The notes: generated by a model not told the origin, from the letters alone. Shown: positions 34,603-43,467, numbered from the stretch's first letter. The stretch is 64,000 nucleotides of DNA from an uncultured Clostridia bacterium (GCA_934796775.1 CAKVPH010000004.1:62001-126000), one strand, 5' to 3'. Program-made: numbers and translations.

Positions 34603-36090
34603 ATGCTAAAAATCGGTTTCGACAACGACAAATATCTCAAACTGCAATCCGAAAAAATTAAAGAGCGCATTTTGGATTACGACAAACTCTACCTTGAATT
34701 CGGCGGCAAACTTTTTGACGACTTTCACGCGTCGCGGGTATTGCCCGGCTTTATGCCCGACAGCAAACTTAAAATGCTGTTACAGCTAAAAGACGAAGCC
34801 GAACTTTTAATTGTTATTTCGGCAAACGACATAGAACATAACAAAGTCAGACAGGACCTTGGTATTTCTTACGATCAGGACGTTTTAAGGCTTATAGATG
34901 CTTTTAAAGCCGTAGATTTATACGTTGGAAGCGTTGTTGTAACGCAATATGCGGCGCAACCCGAAGCCGACGCTTTTATAGAACACCTTAATAAACTCGG
35001 CGTAAGAGTTAAAAAACACTTTAATATAAAAGGTTACCCTTCCGACGTGGAATTTATAGTAAGCGACGACGGATTCGGTAAAAACGAATACATCGAAACC
35101 ACGAGAAAACTCGTTATAGTAACCGCGCCCGGTCCCGGAAGCGGAAAAATGGCAACTTGTTTAAGCCAGTTGTATCAGGAAAACAAGCGCGGCGTAAAAG
35201 CGGGATATGCAAAGTTTGAAACCTTTCCCGTATGGAATCTGCCGCTTAAACACCCCGTAAATATCGCCTACGAAGCCGCCACCGCGGACCTTAACGATAT
35301 AAACATGATAGATCCGTTCCACCTTGACGCATACGGAGTTGCCGCCGTAAATTACAATCGCGACGTGGACGTATTCCCCGTGCTTGACGCAATATTTAAA
35401 AAAATCTGGGGATATTCGCCTTACAAATCGCCGACGGATATGGGCGTTAATATGGCGGGATACTGCATTACGGACGACCGGATAGTATCGAGTGCGTCCG
35501 AGCAGGAAATTATCCGCCGTTACTACCTTGCAAAATGCAGAAACCTGCAATACAAAGACGATAACGCCGAAGAAATTTTTAAAATAGAATTGCTTTTAAA
35601 GCAAGCGGGCATAACGCGGGATAAACGCCCCGTTATAAAATACGCGCTTGAAAAAGCAGAAGAAACGGGCGCACCCGCCACTGCAATAGAGCTTTCGGAC
35701 GGAACGATAATAACGGGAAAAACTTCTTCGCTTTTAGGTCCGTCTTCCGCAATGCTTTTAAACGCATTAAAATATCTTGCGGGCATTCCGGACGATAAAA
35801 AAATCCTTCCGCCTTCCATAATAGAACCCGTTCAGGACTTAAAAGTCAACCATTTGGGCAACTCTAACCCACGGCTTCATACCGATGAAATTCTTGTTGC
35901 GCTTTCTATCTGTGCAGTTACAAGCGACTACGCCGAAAAAGCTTTAAATCAACTATCAAAACTTAAAGACTGCGAAATGCACTCTTCGGTTTTATTATCG
36001 GCTACCGATAAAACAACTCTTTCAAGGCTTGGAATCCGCATTTCGTGCGAACCTAAATATCAGACCAAAAAACTTTACCACGCAAAATAA
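34603..36090 (+). CDS. DUF1846 family protein
   Basis: 495 residues, full family length. The N-terminus MLKIGFDNDKYLKLQSEKIK and the later VTAPGPGSGKMATCLSQLY (about 190-208) are characteristic; the latter looks like a phosphate loop (GPGSGK). The family is widespread in Firmicutes and structurally related to nucleotide-binding proteins, but no function is established. The first ATG of this match is used; a GTG three codons upstream is possible. Confidence 0.87.
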   Translation: MLKIGFDNDKYLKLQSEKIKERILDYDKLYLEFGGKLFDDFHASRVLPGFMPDSKLKMLLQLKDEAELLIVISANDIEHNKVRQDLGISYDQDVLRLIDAFKAVDLYVGSVVVTQYAAQPEADAFIEHLNKLGVRVKKHFNIKGYPSDVEFIVSDDGFGKNEYIETTRKLVIVTAPGPGSGKMATCLSQLYQENKRGVKAGYAKFETFPVWNLPLKHPVNIAYEAATADLNDINMIDPFHLDAYGVAAVNYNRDVDVFPVLDAIFKKIWGYSPYKSPTDMGVNMAGYCITDDRIVSSASEQEIIRRYYLAKCRNLQYKDDNAEEIFKIELLLKQAGITRDKRPVIKYALEKAEETGAPATAIELSDGTIITGKTSSLLGPSSAMLLNALKYLAGIPDDKKILPPSIIEPVQDLKVNHLGNSNPRLHTDEILVALSICAVTSDYAEKALNQLSKLKDCEMHSSVLLSATDKTTLSRLGIRISCEPKYQTKKLYHAK

Positions 36091-36140
36091 AACCTCTGCG
36101 CAAAAACAACGCTTAGATTAAACAAATTTTAAATATTTTT

Positions 36141-36182
36141 TTTAGCGGACAGTCATTTACTTTATGGCTGTCCGCTTTTTTA
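36141..36182 (+). terminator. Bidirectional terminator between DUF1846 and the HtrA-like gene
   Basis: AGCGGACAG pairs with CTGTCCGCT, with T runs on both sides. Confidence 0.85.
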
Positions 36183-36230
36183 TCTGTTATTTATTTTTTT
36201 ACAAGTCTTTTAATTTAAATACCCTGATTG

Positions 36231-37628
36231 TTACAAAATGTTTGTAAAGTGCTTGGTTTCAAGCGTAAAATCAAACTTAAGCGTTTGCGCGCTTCCGTCT
36301 GCCGTCGGGCGTTTTACGGTTACGGTGATAACGTCGCCGGGGCGAACCGCAAGCATATAATCTACGCATATAAACATTCTGATAACAGGTGTTACAACTC
36401 CGTCTTTTTCTATTGAAACTATTATATCGTTTTCCTTGATGCTGCCATATGCCAGACTGTTTGCGGTTACAGACTTAACCGAAACTTCTTCTTCAATTAT
36501 CGTTTTCGACGTCTTTTCGTCATAGTACGACTTAGACGCAGAAGCGTTAAGCGTTATGCCCATAAGCCCTTTTGAAACGCCGCGATTTGAACCGGACGAA
36601 CAGTTCCATATAATATTATCGGCAACCTTTATAGCAATGGCGGAAGGTATGGCGTAAGCGATATTTTCAATTTCGTTGGTTACGACTTTCGCGTTTACTA
36701 TTCCTAACAAATTGCCGGTTGAATCGAATAATCCGCCGCCCGAGTTACCGGGGTTTATTGCGCAGTCAACACGCATACAACGGAATGTTACCACAGTCTG
36801 TTCGTCTGCAGCTTTCATTGTGATATACTCGGAATCTTTACTTACTATACCGCTGGTTACGGCAATGCCCTCCGCGGCAGGATTTCCGATTGCGAATACG
36901 CCCGCTCCGGGTACGATTTCATTACTGTTTGCAATTGTAACCGCGCGAAAATCTCCGTTTTTTAAAATCTCGCTGCCCGTTATTTTTATAACGGCTATAT
37001 CGTAAGTCATACTGCCGCCTACGTATTCGGCAGTTACGCCGTAATCGAGTTCATCGGTTGCAGATTCAAACCCATAAAAATAAACTTTGATTTGATGAGC
37101 TATTCCGTTCAAGTCGCTGCTATCCGCATTGTATACAACGTGATAGTTGGTTATAAGGTAAGCGTCACCCTTTTCTTTATCAAGTTTATAAATAACCGAA
37201 GCTCCGCCCGCGGTAGCCGAAGATACTTCGGCATAATGTCCCGTCGGTTTAACAGAAAAAGTGGCTTTTACCAAACCTACGGATAAAATCGCATTGTTTA
37301 TAGCTATCTGCTCGTCGTAGCTTTCTATGTTTTTGCCGATATACTCCTTGATAAAATCACTTAAACTACCGGTGTATCCGTCAGCACCGGCGGCTTCGTA
37401 TAAATCGGATATGGTTATACTGTCGGCATTTTTGCCGTCGGAACCGTTATCTCCGTCGCGCCCGTCTTTGCCCTTTAAGCTTTCAAGCCATTCGACTTCG
37501 GTTCCGCTAAAACCGTTTTTTACGGCTATTTCGTAAGCACTGAGTGCTGTTTTAGTGCATGCGGCAAGCCCGAAAACACACAATGTTGCAAGTAACGCCG
37601 CAATATAACGCGTAATTTTTGTTTTCAT
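36231..37628 (-). CDS. HtrA-like serine protease lipoprotein with collagen-like linker
   Basis: 465 residues. The signal peptide ends with the lipobox LAAC (Cys24). Then comes AYEIAVKNGFSGTEVEWLES and a short Gly-x-y run, GKDGRDGDNGSDGKN (about 53-67). The trypsin-fold domain has the triad His163 (TNYHVV), Asp210 (YDIAVI) and Ser296 (NPGNSGGGL). A PDZ domain fills about 345-455. It would be a membrane-anchored quality-control or processing protease on the outside of the cell. Its promoter lacks a -35 box and has two direct repeats instead. Confidence 0.9.
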   Translation of the reverse strand: MKTKITRYIAALLATLCVFGLAACTKTALSAYEIAVKNGFSGTEVEWLESLKGKDGRDGDNGSDGKNADSITISDLYEAAGADGYTGSLSDFIKEYIGKNIESYDEQIAINNAILSVGLVKATFSVKPTGHYAEVSSATAGGASVIYKLDKEKGDAYLITNYHVVYNADSSDLNGIAHQIKVYFYGFESATDELDYGVTAEYVGGSMTYDIAVIKITGSEILKNGDFRAVTIANSNEIVPGAGVFAIGNPAAEGIAVTSGIVSKDSEYITMKAADEQTVVTFRCMRVDCAINPGNSGGGLFDSTGNLLGIVNAKVVTNEIENIAYAIPSAIAIKVADNIIWNCSSGSNRGVSKGLMGITLNASASKSYYDEKTSKTIIEEEVSVKSVTANSLAYGSIKENDIIVSIEKDGVVTPVIRMFICVDYMLAVRPGDVITVTVKRPTADGSAQTLKFDFTLETKHFTNIL

Positions 37629-37668
37629 ATAGTTACTCCAATATTATAATTCTTTTTATTTTTCCTAT

Positions 37669-37701
37669 ATTATAAACCACGAAAGTTAAAAATTAGTTAA
37701 A
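37669..37701 (-). promoter_or_regulatory. Promoter of the HtrA-like gene with two direct repeats
   Basis: On the minus strand, TTTAAC occurs at 37701-37696 and again at 37690-37685, exactly 11 bases apart. A TATAAT -10 lies at 37674-37669. No -35 consensus is present. Half-sites one helix turn apart at the -35 place are typical of OmpR/PhoP-type response regulators (PhoP boxes read TTAACA-like), so activation by a two-component system is suggested. Confidence 0.45.
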
Positions 37702-37802
37702 AATGACAAAACTTTTTAACAATTTGTTTTTTTAATTATACAACATAAAATGCATTATGTAAAGAATAGATAACAATGATAACAAATGCAACGCCTGAAA
37801 TA

Positions 37803-37831
37803 TTGACTTTTTTTTAATTCAGATTTAAAAT
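37803..37831 (+). promoter_or_regulatory. Promoter of yggS, predicting a leaderless message
   Basis: -35 TTGACT (37803-37808), 17-bp spacer, -10 TAAAAT (37826-37831). Transcription would begin about at 37838, which is the A of the start codon. Confidence 0.6.
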
Positions 37832-37837
37832 ATTATT

Positions 37838-38518
37838 ATGATTAGTAAAAACGTAACCGACTTTATATCTTCTATACCCCCAAAAAATGCTTACGGCGAA
37901 AAAATAACGGTTGTAGGCGCGGTAAAAACCCGGCCGTGCGAAGTTATACGGCAAGCCGTAAACGCGGGGCTTACCGATATAGGCGAAAATAAAGTTCAGG
38001 AATTTATTGAAAAATACGACAACTATCCCAAAGCCGCAAATCTCCACTTTATAGGGCATCTTCAGACTAATAAGCTTAAATATATTATCGGCAAAACCGA
38101 GCTTATTCAATCGTGCGACAGCGAAAAACTTGCAAATAAAATTTCGGAAGCGGCAAAAAATCTTAATATAACCCAAAACGTTTTACTTGAAGTAAACGTC
38201 GGAAAAGAGCCGCAAAAATACGGTTTTATGCCTGACGAATTGTTTGACGCATACGAAAAAATCCGAGTTATGCCGAATATAAAAATTCAAGGGCTTATGA
38301 CTGTACTTCCAAAAGCCGACGAAAAAGAAATACGGCAACTTTGCTTGCAAATGCGCGAACTTTATGATATAATCAAACAAAAAGACGGCGAGTTCAAATT
38401 TTTATCGATGGGAATGTCGGAAGATTATAAAATTGCAATAGATTCGGGCAGTAACATGCTTCGCATCGGCAGGGCGATTTTCGGCGAAAGAATTTACAAC
38501 CAAAAAACGCCGGTTTGA
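37838..38518 (+). CDS. yggS: YggS/PROSC family PLP homeostasis protein
   Basis: A cytosolic, monomeric PLP-binding TIM barrel that buffers pyridoxal phosphate. 226 residues, normal length. The PLP lysine is in VVGAVKTRP (about residue 30). DIGENKVQEF, LHFIGHLQTNKLKY and the final SMGMSEDYKIAIDSGSNMLR are the family blocks. No ribosome site is seen before the ATG, in agreement with a leaderless start. It is followed 27 bp later by sepF; yggS-sepF adjacency is common in Firmicutes. Confidence 0.94.
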   Translation: MISKNVTDFISSIPPKNAYGEKITVVGAVKTRPCEVIRQAVNAGLTDIGENKVQEFIEKYDNYPKAANLHFIGHLQTNKLKYIIGKTELIQSCDSEKLANKISEAAKNLNITQNVLLEVNVGKEPQKYGFMPDELFDAYEKIRVMPNIKIQGLMTVLPKADEKEIRQLCLQMRELYDIIKQKDGEFKFLSMGMSEDYKIAIDSGSNMLRIGRAIFGERIYNQKTPV

Positions 38519-38545
38519 AAATCAAGGAATTAAGGAGATAAATAT

Positions 38546-38881
38546 ATGTTTGATTTCTTTACAAAAACAGAAAAAAGCACCGCAAAAAACGGCGCAGGTT
38601 CAAGAATAAATTTAAATTTTAACCAGAGCGGAGATAAAAGTCTGTCCGGTCGGCCGGGCGTAAACGTCTATTTTCCCAAAAGCTTTTCAGACGTGGAAGA
38701 AATTATCGACCTGCTGATTATGGGAAAACAAGTTGTAGTTAATTTAAAAGACGTAAAAGAGGCAACGGCGCAACGCGTTATAGATATATTGTGCGGAGCA
38801 ATTTATGCGCTTAAAGGCGGACTTTGCGAGATCGAGAACAATATTTTTGTAATAACGCCGGACGGAATTTCGGTAAAATAA
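38546..38881 (+). CDS. sepF: Cell division protein SepF
   Basis: SepF tethers FtsZ to the membrane and organises septum growth in Gram-positive bacteria. 111 residues: an N-terminal membrane-binding part (MFDFFTKTEK), a short polar linker and the conserved domain with SFSDVEEIIDLLIMGKQVVV and RVIDILCGAIYALKGGLCEI. The N-terminal helix and linker are shorter than in Bacillus. AAGGAG site; operon with yggS. Confidence 0.92.
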   Translation: MFDFFTKTEKSTAKNGAGSRINLNFNQSGDKSLSGRPGVNVYFPKSFSDVEEIIDLLIMGKQVVVNLKDVKEATAQRVIDILCGAIYALKGGLCEIENNIFVITPDGISVK

Positions 38882-38904
38882 ATAAAATTCTAAAACAGAT
38901 ATAT

Positions 38905-38955
38905 AAAAAACGGGATTTTTTGCAACCTGTTATTGCAACTATCCCGTTTTTATTT
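38905..38955 (+). terminator. Terminator of yggS-sepF
   Basis: CGGGAT pairs with ATCCCG over an inner TTGCAA/TTGCAA stem and is followed by TTTTTATTTT. Confidence 0.8.
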
Positions 38956-38966
38956 TATATTTAAAA

Positions 38967-38999
38967 GTGGAGATAACGGCATTATAGGCTCACTTTTTT
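38967..38999 (+). repeat. Dispersed palindromic element, diverged loop
   Basis: GTG, GAGATAA, CGGCA, TTATAGGCT, CAC, then TTTTTT. The loop TCGAC has become CGGCA, but ATAA/TTAT and GTG/CAC still pair. It lies between the convergent sepF and spoIIID genes. Confidence 0.6.
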
Positions 39000-39015
39000 A
39001 TAATTTACAGAGTTT

Positions 39016-39267
39016 TTACACCTTCCCTTTATATTTGTTTCTCGTTGAAATTCCGCCTCGAATATGCTTTGTGGAAAAATTATACTCAAGAACTTTTTTT
39101 ACTTCTTCGTAAAGCGAAGGATTGATACTTTTTAAACGGACGGATACATCCTTATGTATGCAGGACTTGCTAAGCCCGAATTCTTTAGCCGCGCTTCTTA
39201 CCGTGGCGCGATTTTCTATTATGTAGTAGGCTTCGTGAACAATTCTGTCCTCAAAAGAAAAGAGCAT
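39016..39267 (-). CDS. spoIIID: Sporulation transcription factor SpoIIID
   Basis: SpoIIID switches gene expression in the mother cell during sporulation. The 83-residue sequence matches the family along its length: ENRATVRSAAKEFGLSKSCI (about 18-37, the helix-turn-helix), HKDVSVRLKSINPSLYEEVK and the basic tail HIRGGISTRNKYKG. Its presence indicates a spore former or a lineage derived from one. The start codon is buried in a perfect 13-bp hairpin. Confidence 0.94.
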   Translation of the reverse strand: MLFSFEDRIVHEAYYIIENRATVRSAAKEFGLSKSCIHKDVSVRLKSINPSLYEEVKKVLEYNFSTKHIRGGISTRNKYKGKV

Positions 39268-39298
39268 AAACTTTTATTCCGTTTTAGTTTATGCTCTT
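39260..39298 (-). promoter_or_regulatory. Hairpin covering the spoIIID start codon
   Basis: AAGAGCATAAACT (39298-39286 on the minus strand), a 13-base loop holding CGGAAT, then AGTTTATGCTCTT (39272-39260). The ATG is in the stem, and the hairpin is followed by TTCTTTTG. It could act as terminator of the upstream ABC operon, as a translational lock on spoIIID, or as both. Confidence 0.6.
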
Positions 39299-39329
39299 AT
39301 ATTTTATTGTATGAAAGTTTTAATTGTAT

Positions 39330-40913
39330 TTACGCGCCCAATCGCTTAAATTTTTCGTTTGCATTTTTAAACAGCAAGCTTAAAAACAATATGCATAGCC
39401 CTATTGTTAAAACGATTATTATCGCCCAGCCTAAATATCTTGAAATCAAGCTTGCAACAAATTGCAGTCCTACAAGCGGAAGCACAAAAAACATCTCGAC
39501 CAGAGAACAAATTAAAACCGAAGATCCACGCTTTACAACTTCTGCCTCGCTTTGCCAGTCAAACGAATTGAATTTCATATTGATAAGCAACGAAAATACC
39601 GAACAAAGCATTGAGTAACTAAGAACTAAAACTGCGGCAAATATTATTTCAAAAACGCTTGCGCCAACGCATACACCGAATACAATTAAAGAGATCAAAG
39701 TGAACGGCGAAGTAAGCGTAAACGACAACAATATTTTTGCCCAAAGTATCGATTTCGGACTTATAGGCAGACTTTTTATAACCCACAGTCTTTTGCCTTC
39801 AAGCGAAACGGCGTACGAAGCGTAGTTTGCCAAACCTATAAGCATGGGAATAAACGGAAAAATCGAGAGCGCGATATCCTTTAAAAATTGAGCTTCTTCT
39901 CCCGTTTCCGCGCCGAAAATACCGTTCATTCCGCCACCGATCGCAAACGCTACCGATAAAGCCGCCGCAATTATCGGACTTGAAAGAGTGTTTACTACCG
40001 TGACCGACGAAGACGTGAAAAGCTTCAATTCGCGAAAAAACAGCGTCTTTTTAATGTCGTTTTTCTTTTGCTCTTTCATTTTAAACGCTTTGCCGGCGCA
40101 CTTTGTAGAAATAGCCGTATTTATTTTTTTGTAATTTGCCGAAACAAACCAAAAACACAAAAGCGTAACCGCTAAACTTACAAGATCAAACAATAAAAGC
40201 GAGATAAAATTTCCGCCCAAACCTTTTGCCACAAAATCCACAGGCAACAGGTATTTTGAATTTACAAACGCAAAAAGTTGCGCGTCTTCGATATCGCCCA
40301 TACCGAACACAAAATATAAATACGCACAAAGCAAAACAAGCGTTGCAATTATACGCGAAAGGTTTTTATGTTTTATTCTTGCCGAAACGTAGGATATTAC
40401 AGTTCCCACAAAAAGTCCTATCGTCATAGGAATAAGCGGCATGAAAAATACTGCCAAAAGTGCGGTTAATAAACTTATAGCCACACTTTTTGTGTTTATT
40501 CCGTAAACTATGGCAGACGGCATCAAACATGCAACCGCAAATAAAAAATCTACTATATAAACGTATGCAAGTTTTGAAACCACTATGGTTACGGGCTTTA
40601 CGGGAAGAGACATGAGGTTATCGTAATCGGCGCAACCGAAAATTGTTTTTGCCGTTCCTGCCGACATAAATAACATTATTACTATGTAAACCAAAACCAC
40701 CGGCGACAGAGATTTATATTTGCTTTCTTCGTGCAAAATCGTAGTAAGAATACCCGTATAAACGGCGGATTCCAAAACGATAAAAAATAACACGAGCAAA
40801 CTTGCCGCAATTATGCCCAACAGTTTACGCCCGCCCTTTCCCGAATGAAAAGCCTTGTTTATACCAAAAAGCCGCAAAAGATCGGCTTTTAAAAGAGCAG
40901 AAAAGGTTTTCAT
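39330..40913 (-). CDS. ABC transporter permease (about 12 helices)
   Basis: 527 residues, almost all membrane helices, with a long cytosolic middle loop containing ISTKCAGKAFKMKEQKKNDI. The stretches DYDNLMSLPVKP and WVIKSLPISPKSILWAKI, coupling helices that touch the ATPase, are typical of the putative ABC exporter family found next to a single ATPase in Firmicutes. The cargo is unknown. Start codon overlaps the ATPase stop by four bases. Confidence 0.87.
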   Translation of the reverse strand: MKTFSALLKADLLRLFGINKAFHSGKGGRKLLGIIAASLLVLFFIVLESAVYTGILTTILHEESKYKSLSPVVLVYIVIMLFMSAGTAKTIFGCADYDNLMSLPVKPVTIVVSKLAYVYIVDFLFAVACLMPSAIVYGINTKSVAISLLTALLAVFFMPLIPMTIGLFVGTVISYVSARIKHKNLSRIIATLVLLCAYLYFVFGMGDIEDAQLFAFVNSKYLLPVDFVAKGLGGNFISLLLFDLVSLAVTLLCFWFVSANYKKINTAISTKCAGKAFKMKEQKKNDIKKTLFFRELKLFTSSSVTVVNTLSSPIIAAALSVAFAIGGGMNGIFGAETGEEAQFLKDIALSIFPFIPMLIGLANYASYAVSLEGKRLWVIKSLPISPKSILWAKILLSFTLTSPFTLISLIVFGVCVGASVFEIIFAAVLVLSYSMLCSVFSLLINMKFNSFDWQSEAEVVKRGSSVLICSLVEMFFVLPLVGLQFVASLISRYLGWAIIIVLTIGLCILFLSLLFKNANEKFKRLGA

Positions 40914-41677
40914 AATGTATTGTCCTTTTCTGCGGGCGCGTTGCCGATAGTATTATCTGAGCTTGCGCCTTGGTTTTCGCTGCTTAAAAATACGCTTTCA
41001 AGCGACTTGCCGGCAACAATTTCTTCGGTATTTCCGCTTACTACAAGTTTTCCTTTATTTATTATGGCAACTTTATTGCAAAGTTTTTCGGCAACTTCTA
41101 AAACGTGAGTGGAAAAGAAAATCGCCGCGCCTTTTTCGCACATTTCGCGCATGACGCTTTTAACAAGATAGCTCGCCTTTGGATCGAGTCCTACAAACGG
41201 TTCGTCCATAATCATAAGCTTTGGTTCGTGCATAAGTGCGGAAATAATAACGAGTTTTTGTTTCATTCCGTGAGAATAGCCGCCTATAAGGTCGCCGAGG
41301 TTATTTTTAATTTCAAATCTTTCGGCGTATTCGCTTATAAATGCCGTACGCTTTCGGGTTTCGACGTTAAAAACGTCGCCTATAAAATTAAGATATTGAA
41401 TACCCGTCATATAATCGTAAATATCGGGGTTATCAGGTATGTAAGCAAGCTGTTGCTTGCATTTAAGCGGCTCGTCTTTTATGGAATGTCCGTCTATAAA
41501 AATCTCGCCGTCGTCAAAGTCGATGATTCCGGCACAGGACTTTATCGTGGTTGACTTTCCCGCACCGTTATGCCCTATAAAGCCGAATATATCGCCCGCT
41601 TCCACTTTAAGCGAAAGGTCGTCTACCGCTTTAAATCCGCCTTTATATATTTTGGTTAAATGTTTAATTTCAAGCAT
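40910..41677 (-). CDS. ABC transporter ATP-binding protein
   Basis: 255 residues, ATG after GGAG. Walker A is GHNGAGKST (about 36-44), the signature is GGYSHGMKQ (about 134) and Walker B LMIMDEPFVGLD (about 154-165), followed by the switch His in FSTHVLE. The C-terminal 20 residues are polar and unusual. It drives the permease encoded directly downstream. Confidence 0.94.
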   Translation of the reverse strand: MLEIKHLTKIYKGGFKAVDDLSLKVEAGDIFGFIGHNGAGKSTTIKSCAGIIDFDDGEIFIDGHSIKDEPLKCKQQLAYIPDNPDIYDYMTGIQYLNFIGDVFNVETRKRTAFISEYAERFEIKNNLGDLIGGYSHGMKQKLVIISALMHEPKLMIMDEPFVGLDPKASYLVKSVMREMCEKGAAIFFSTHVLEVAEKLCNKVAIINKGKLVVSGNTEEIVAGKSLESVFLSSENQGASSDNTIGNAPAEKDNTL

Positions 41678-41751
41678 GTTTTCTCCTTCCGCATAACTAT
41701 TATATAACAACTTTTGTCGCAAATATATTTAAACCTACGCAAAAAGTTTTT

Positions 41752-42930
41752 TTATAACTCTTCGCGAACTTTTTTTGCAACTTCTTTTGCCTCGGTCAGC
41801 AAAAATCTATCGGCTCCCAAATCGGAAAGTCTTTCCATATCGGCAAGACAGGTTACGTTATCCGCATATTCCACTTTGCATTTGTTGGCGCAGGTTTTTG
41901 CGATGGCAATCTGTAATTTTGCCTTATCGGCTAAACAATTTCTTACCACCAGATAGTCCGCTTTTGCCTTAAACGCAATGTCTGCAATAAAACGCATCTC
42001 GTCGGAATTAACAAGCTCGCAGTCAAACGAAAGCTTGAATATGCGCTTTTTACCGATAATACTTCTGTAACGCTTAAGCTCACGCAAAATATTCTTTTGC
42101 TTATCGTCTTTAAGCGACGAAGTTCTGAAAAATACGTCCACTTCCTTTGCTCCGGCTCTTAAAGCTTCTTTTATTTCGCACGCCTTGGAATTTTCGGTCA
42201 TTTCGCCCGACGGATAGCCGATTACGGCGCAGAAATTGATTTCCTTTGCCTTCTTTTTAAAAAGTTTCATGCGGCTTGCCAGAATGCACAGACTTTTAAA
42301 CCCGAATTCCGCAAGTGCGCCGGACTGCGTTTTTATATCGGCAGAACTAAGCGTCGGACGCGTCAGGTCAAAGTCTATTTTAGACATCATCTTTGCATAC
42401 TTAACTTCGTTTATCTGCTTTTTTATGGTAGGATCTTCGGTTTTTTGAGTTTTTTGCGCGTTTACGCTCGTCCAGTCGGACGCTTTGCCCGCGTTGCTTT
42501 TATTTAAATCCGCACCGTCTGCATTATACGGCTCGGCACCGATATATTTATCCCATTTATCCGGCTTTTGCGGAGAGTGTTTATTTTCGCTTTGATTATA
42601 TGAATCCGAACGCTCGCCTGAAGCGTTGCCTTTTGTTTCTTCTTTTAATTCACGGTTAAGCTCGTCCAACGCCTTTTTAAATTCCAAAAATTCGTTTTCG
42701 GAATTGCTTTTTTGTGTGTTTTCGTTGACGGGCGCAATTTTTTCGCTCATTTTATCGTCCATTTTTTCGGTTTTTATTTGTTCCTGCATTTCGCCTGCCG
42801 TTTTCAAGGGCTGGGTTTTAACTGCGTCACCATTTAATTCCGCTGCCTTTTTGCCGTCAGTGCCGCTCACGTTTGAGGCAGTATTTACGACTACGGGAAT
42901 ATTTTCTTTTTTTACGTTTAATTCAGACAT
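41752..42930 (-). CDS. DeoC-fold protein with long disordered N-terminus, catalytic lysine missing
   Basis: 392 residues in two parts. Residues 1-180 are low-complexity and polar (rich in Lys, Glu, Asn, Ser) and probably disordered. Residues about 185-392 follow deoxyribose-phosphate aldolase: IDFDLTRPTLSSADIKTQ, INFCAVIGYPSGEMTENSKA and IKEALRAGAKEVDVFF. The Schiff-base motif V-K-T-S-T-G-F reads LVVRNCLAD, and the second-lysine site is VEYADNV, so aldolase chemistry is unlikely. It may be a regulatory or structural relative. GGAGG before the ATG. Confidence 0.7.
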   Translation of the reverse strand: MSELNVKKENIPVVVNTASNVSGTDGKKAAELNGDAVKTQPLKTAGEMQEQIKTEKMDDKMSEKIAPVNENTQKSNSENEFLEFKKALDELNRELKEETKGNASGERSDSYNQSENKHSPQKPDKWDKYIGAEPYNADGADLNKSNAGKASDWTSVNAQKTQKTEDPTIKKQINEVKYAKMMSKIDFDLTRPTLSSADIKTQSGALAEFGFKSLCILASRMKLFKKKAKEINFCAVIGYPSGEMTENSKACEIKEALRAGAKEVDVFFRTSSLKDDKQKNILRELKRYRSIIGKKRIFKLSFDCELVNSDEMRFIADIAFKAKADYLVVRNCLADKAKLQIAIAKTCANKCKVEYADNVTCLADMERLSDLGADRFLLTEAKEVAKKVREEL

Positions 42931-43209
42931 ATGATCCTCCGTTTTTAGATTTTAAGATTTTATCTCTTACGGTTATTGACCGTTTTAATAATTTTAATTC
43001 ACCTCTTTAAAACATTGATTTAAAAAATCAATAGCAGGCTCATATAATCACGCCGAACAAAAAGCAAATTTAAAGGTTTTATCGACATGAAAACGAACGT
43101 TTCGCCACGTAATGCTTTAATGCACTTTTTTTCTTATAGTAAAATTAAAATGAGAAATAAAAAGCCGCCTTTATTGTATCAAGCAAATAAAGTTTAAGGA
43201 GAATTAAAT

Positions 43210-43467
43210 ATGCCAAATCCCTTTATAGCAATACTCCTGTTAGCAATGCTTTATTGTTCCTGCTTTGCGCTATCGCTTATGTTTTCGCTGTTGTATACGA
43301 AAAAAGCGCCGACTTTACCTCCGGCAGAAGAAGAATGTACATATAAAATCGTAGAACAACCCGTCAAGCGGCGCAGAAGAAGAAAACCCGTGATAAAAAA
43401 CACCGTTTTGATTCGCGGCAAAATAGTAAACGATACTATGGCAAAGACCGAAGAACCGGTAAAATAA
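43210..43467 (+). CDS. Small single-pass membrane protein with basic tail
   Basis: 85 residues. A hydrophobic helix (about 5-30) is followed by a Pro/Glu stretch and a very basic run, VKRRRRRKPVIKN (about 52-64), so the tail is likely cytosolic and may touch nucleic acid or acidic lipid. AAGGAG site. No family recognised. It lies alone between divergent and convergent neighbours. Confidence 0.7.
   Translation: MPNPFIAILLLAMLYCSCFALSLMFSLLYTKKAPTLPPAEEECTYKIVEQPVKRRRRRKPVIKNTVLIRGKIVNDTMAKTEEPVK

Noticed and set aside
39330..41677. ABC pair as a defence or antibiotic exporter
   Set aside because: Nothing beyond the general permease/ATPase layout supports a specific cargo.
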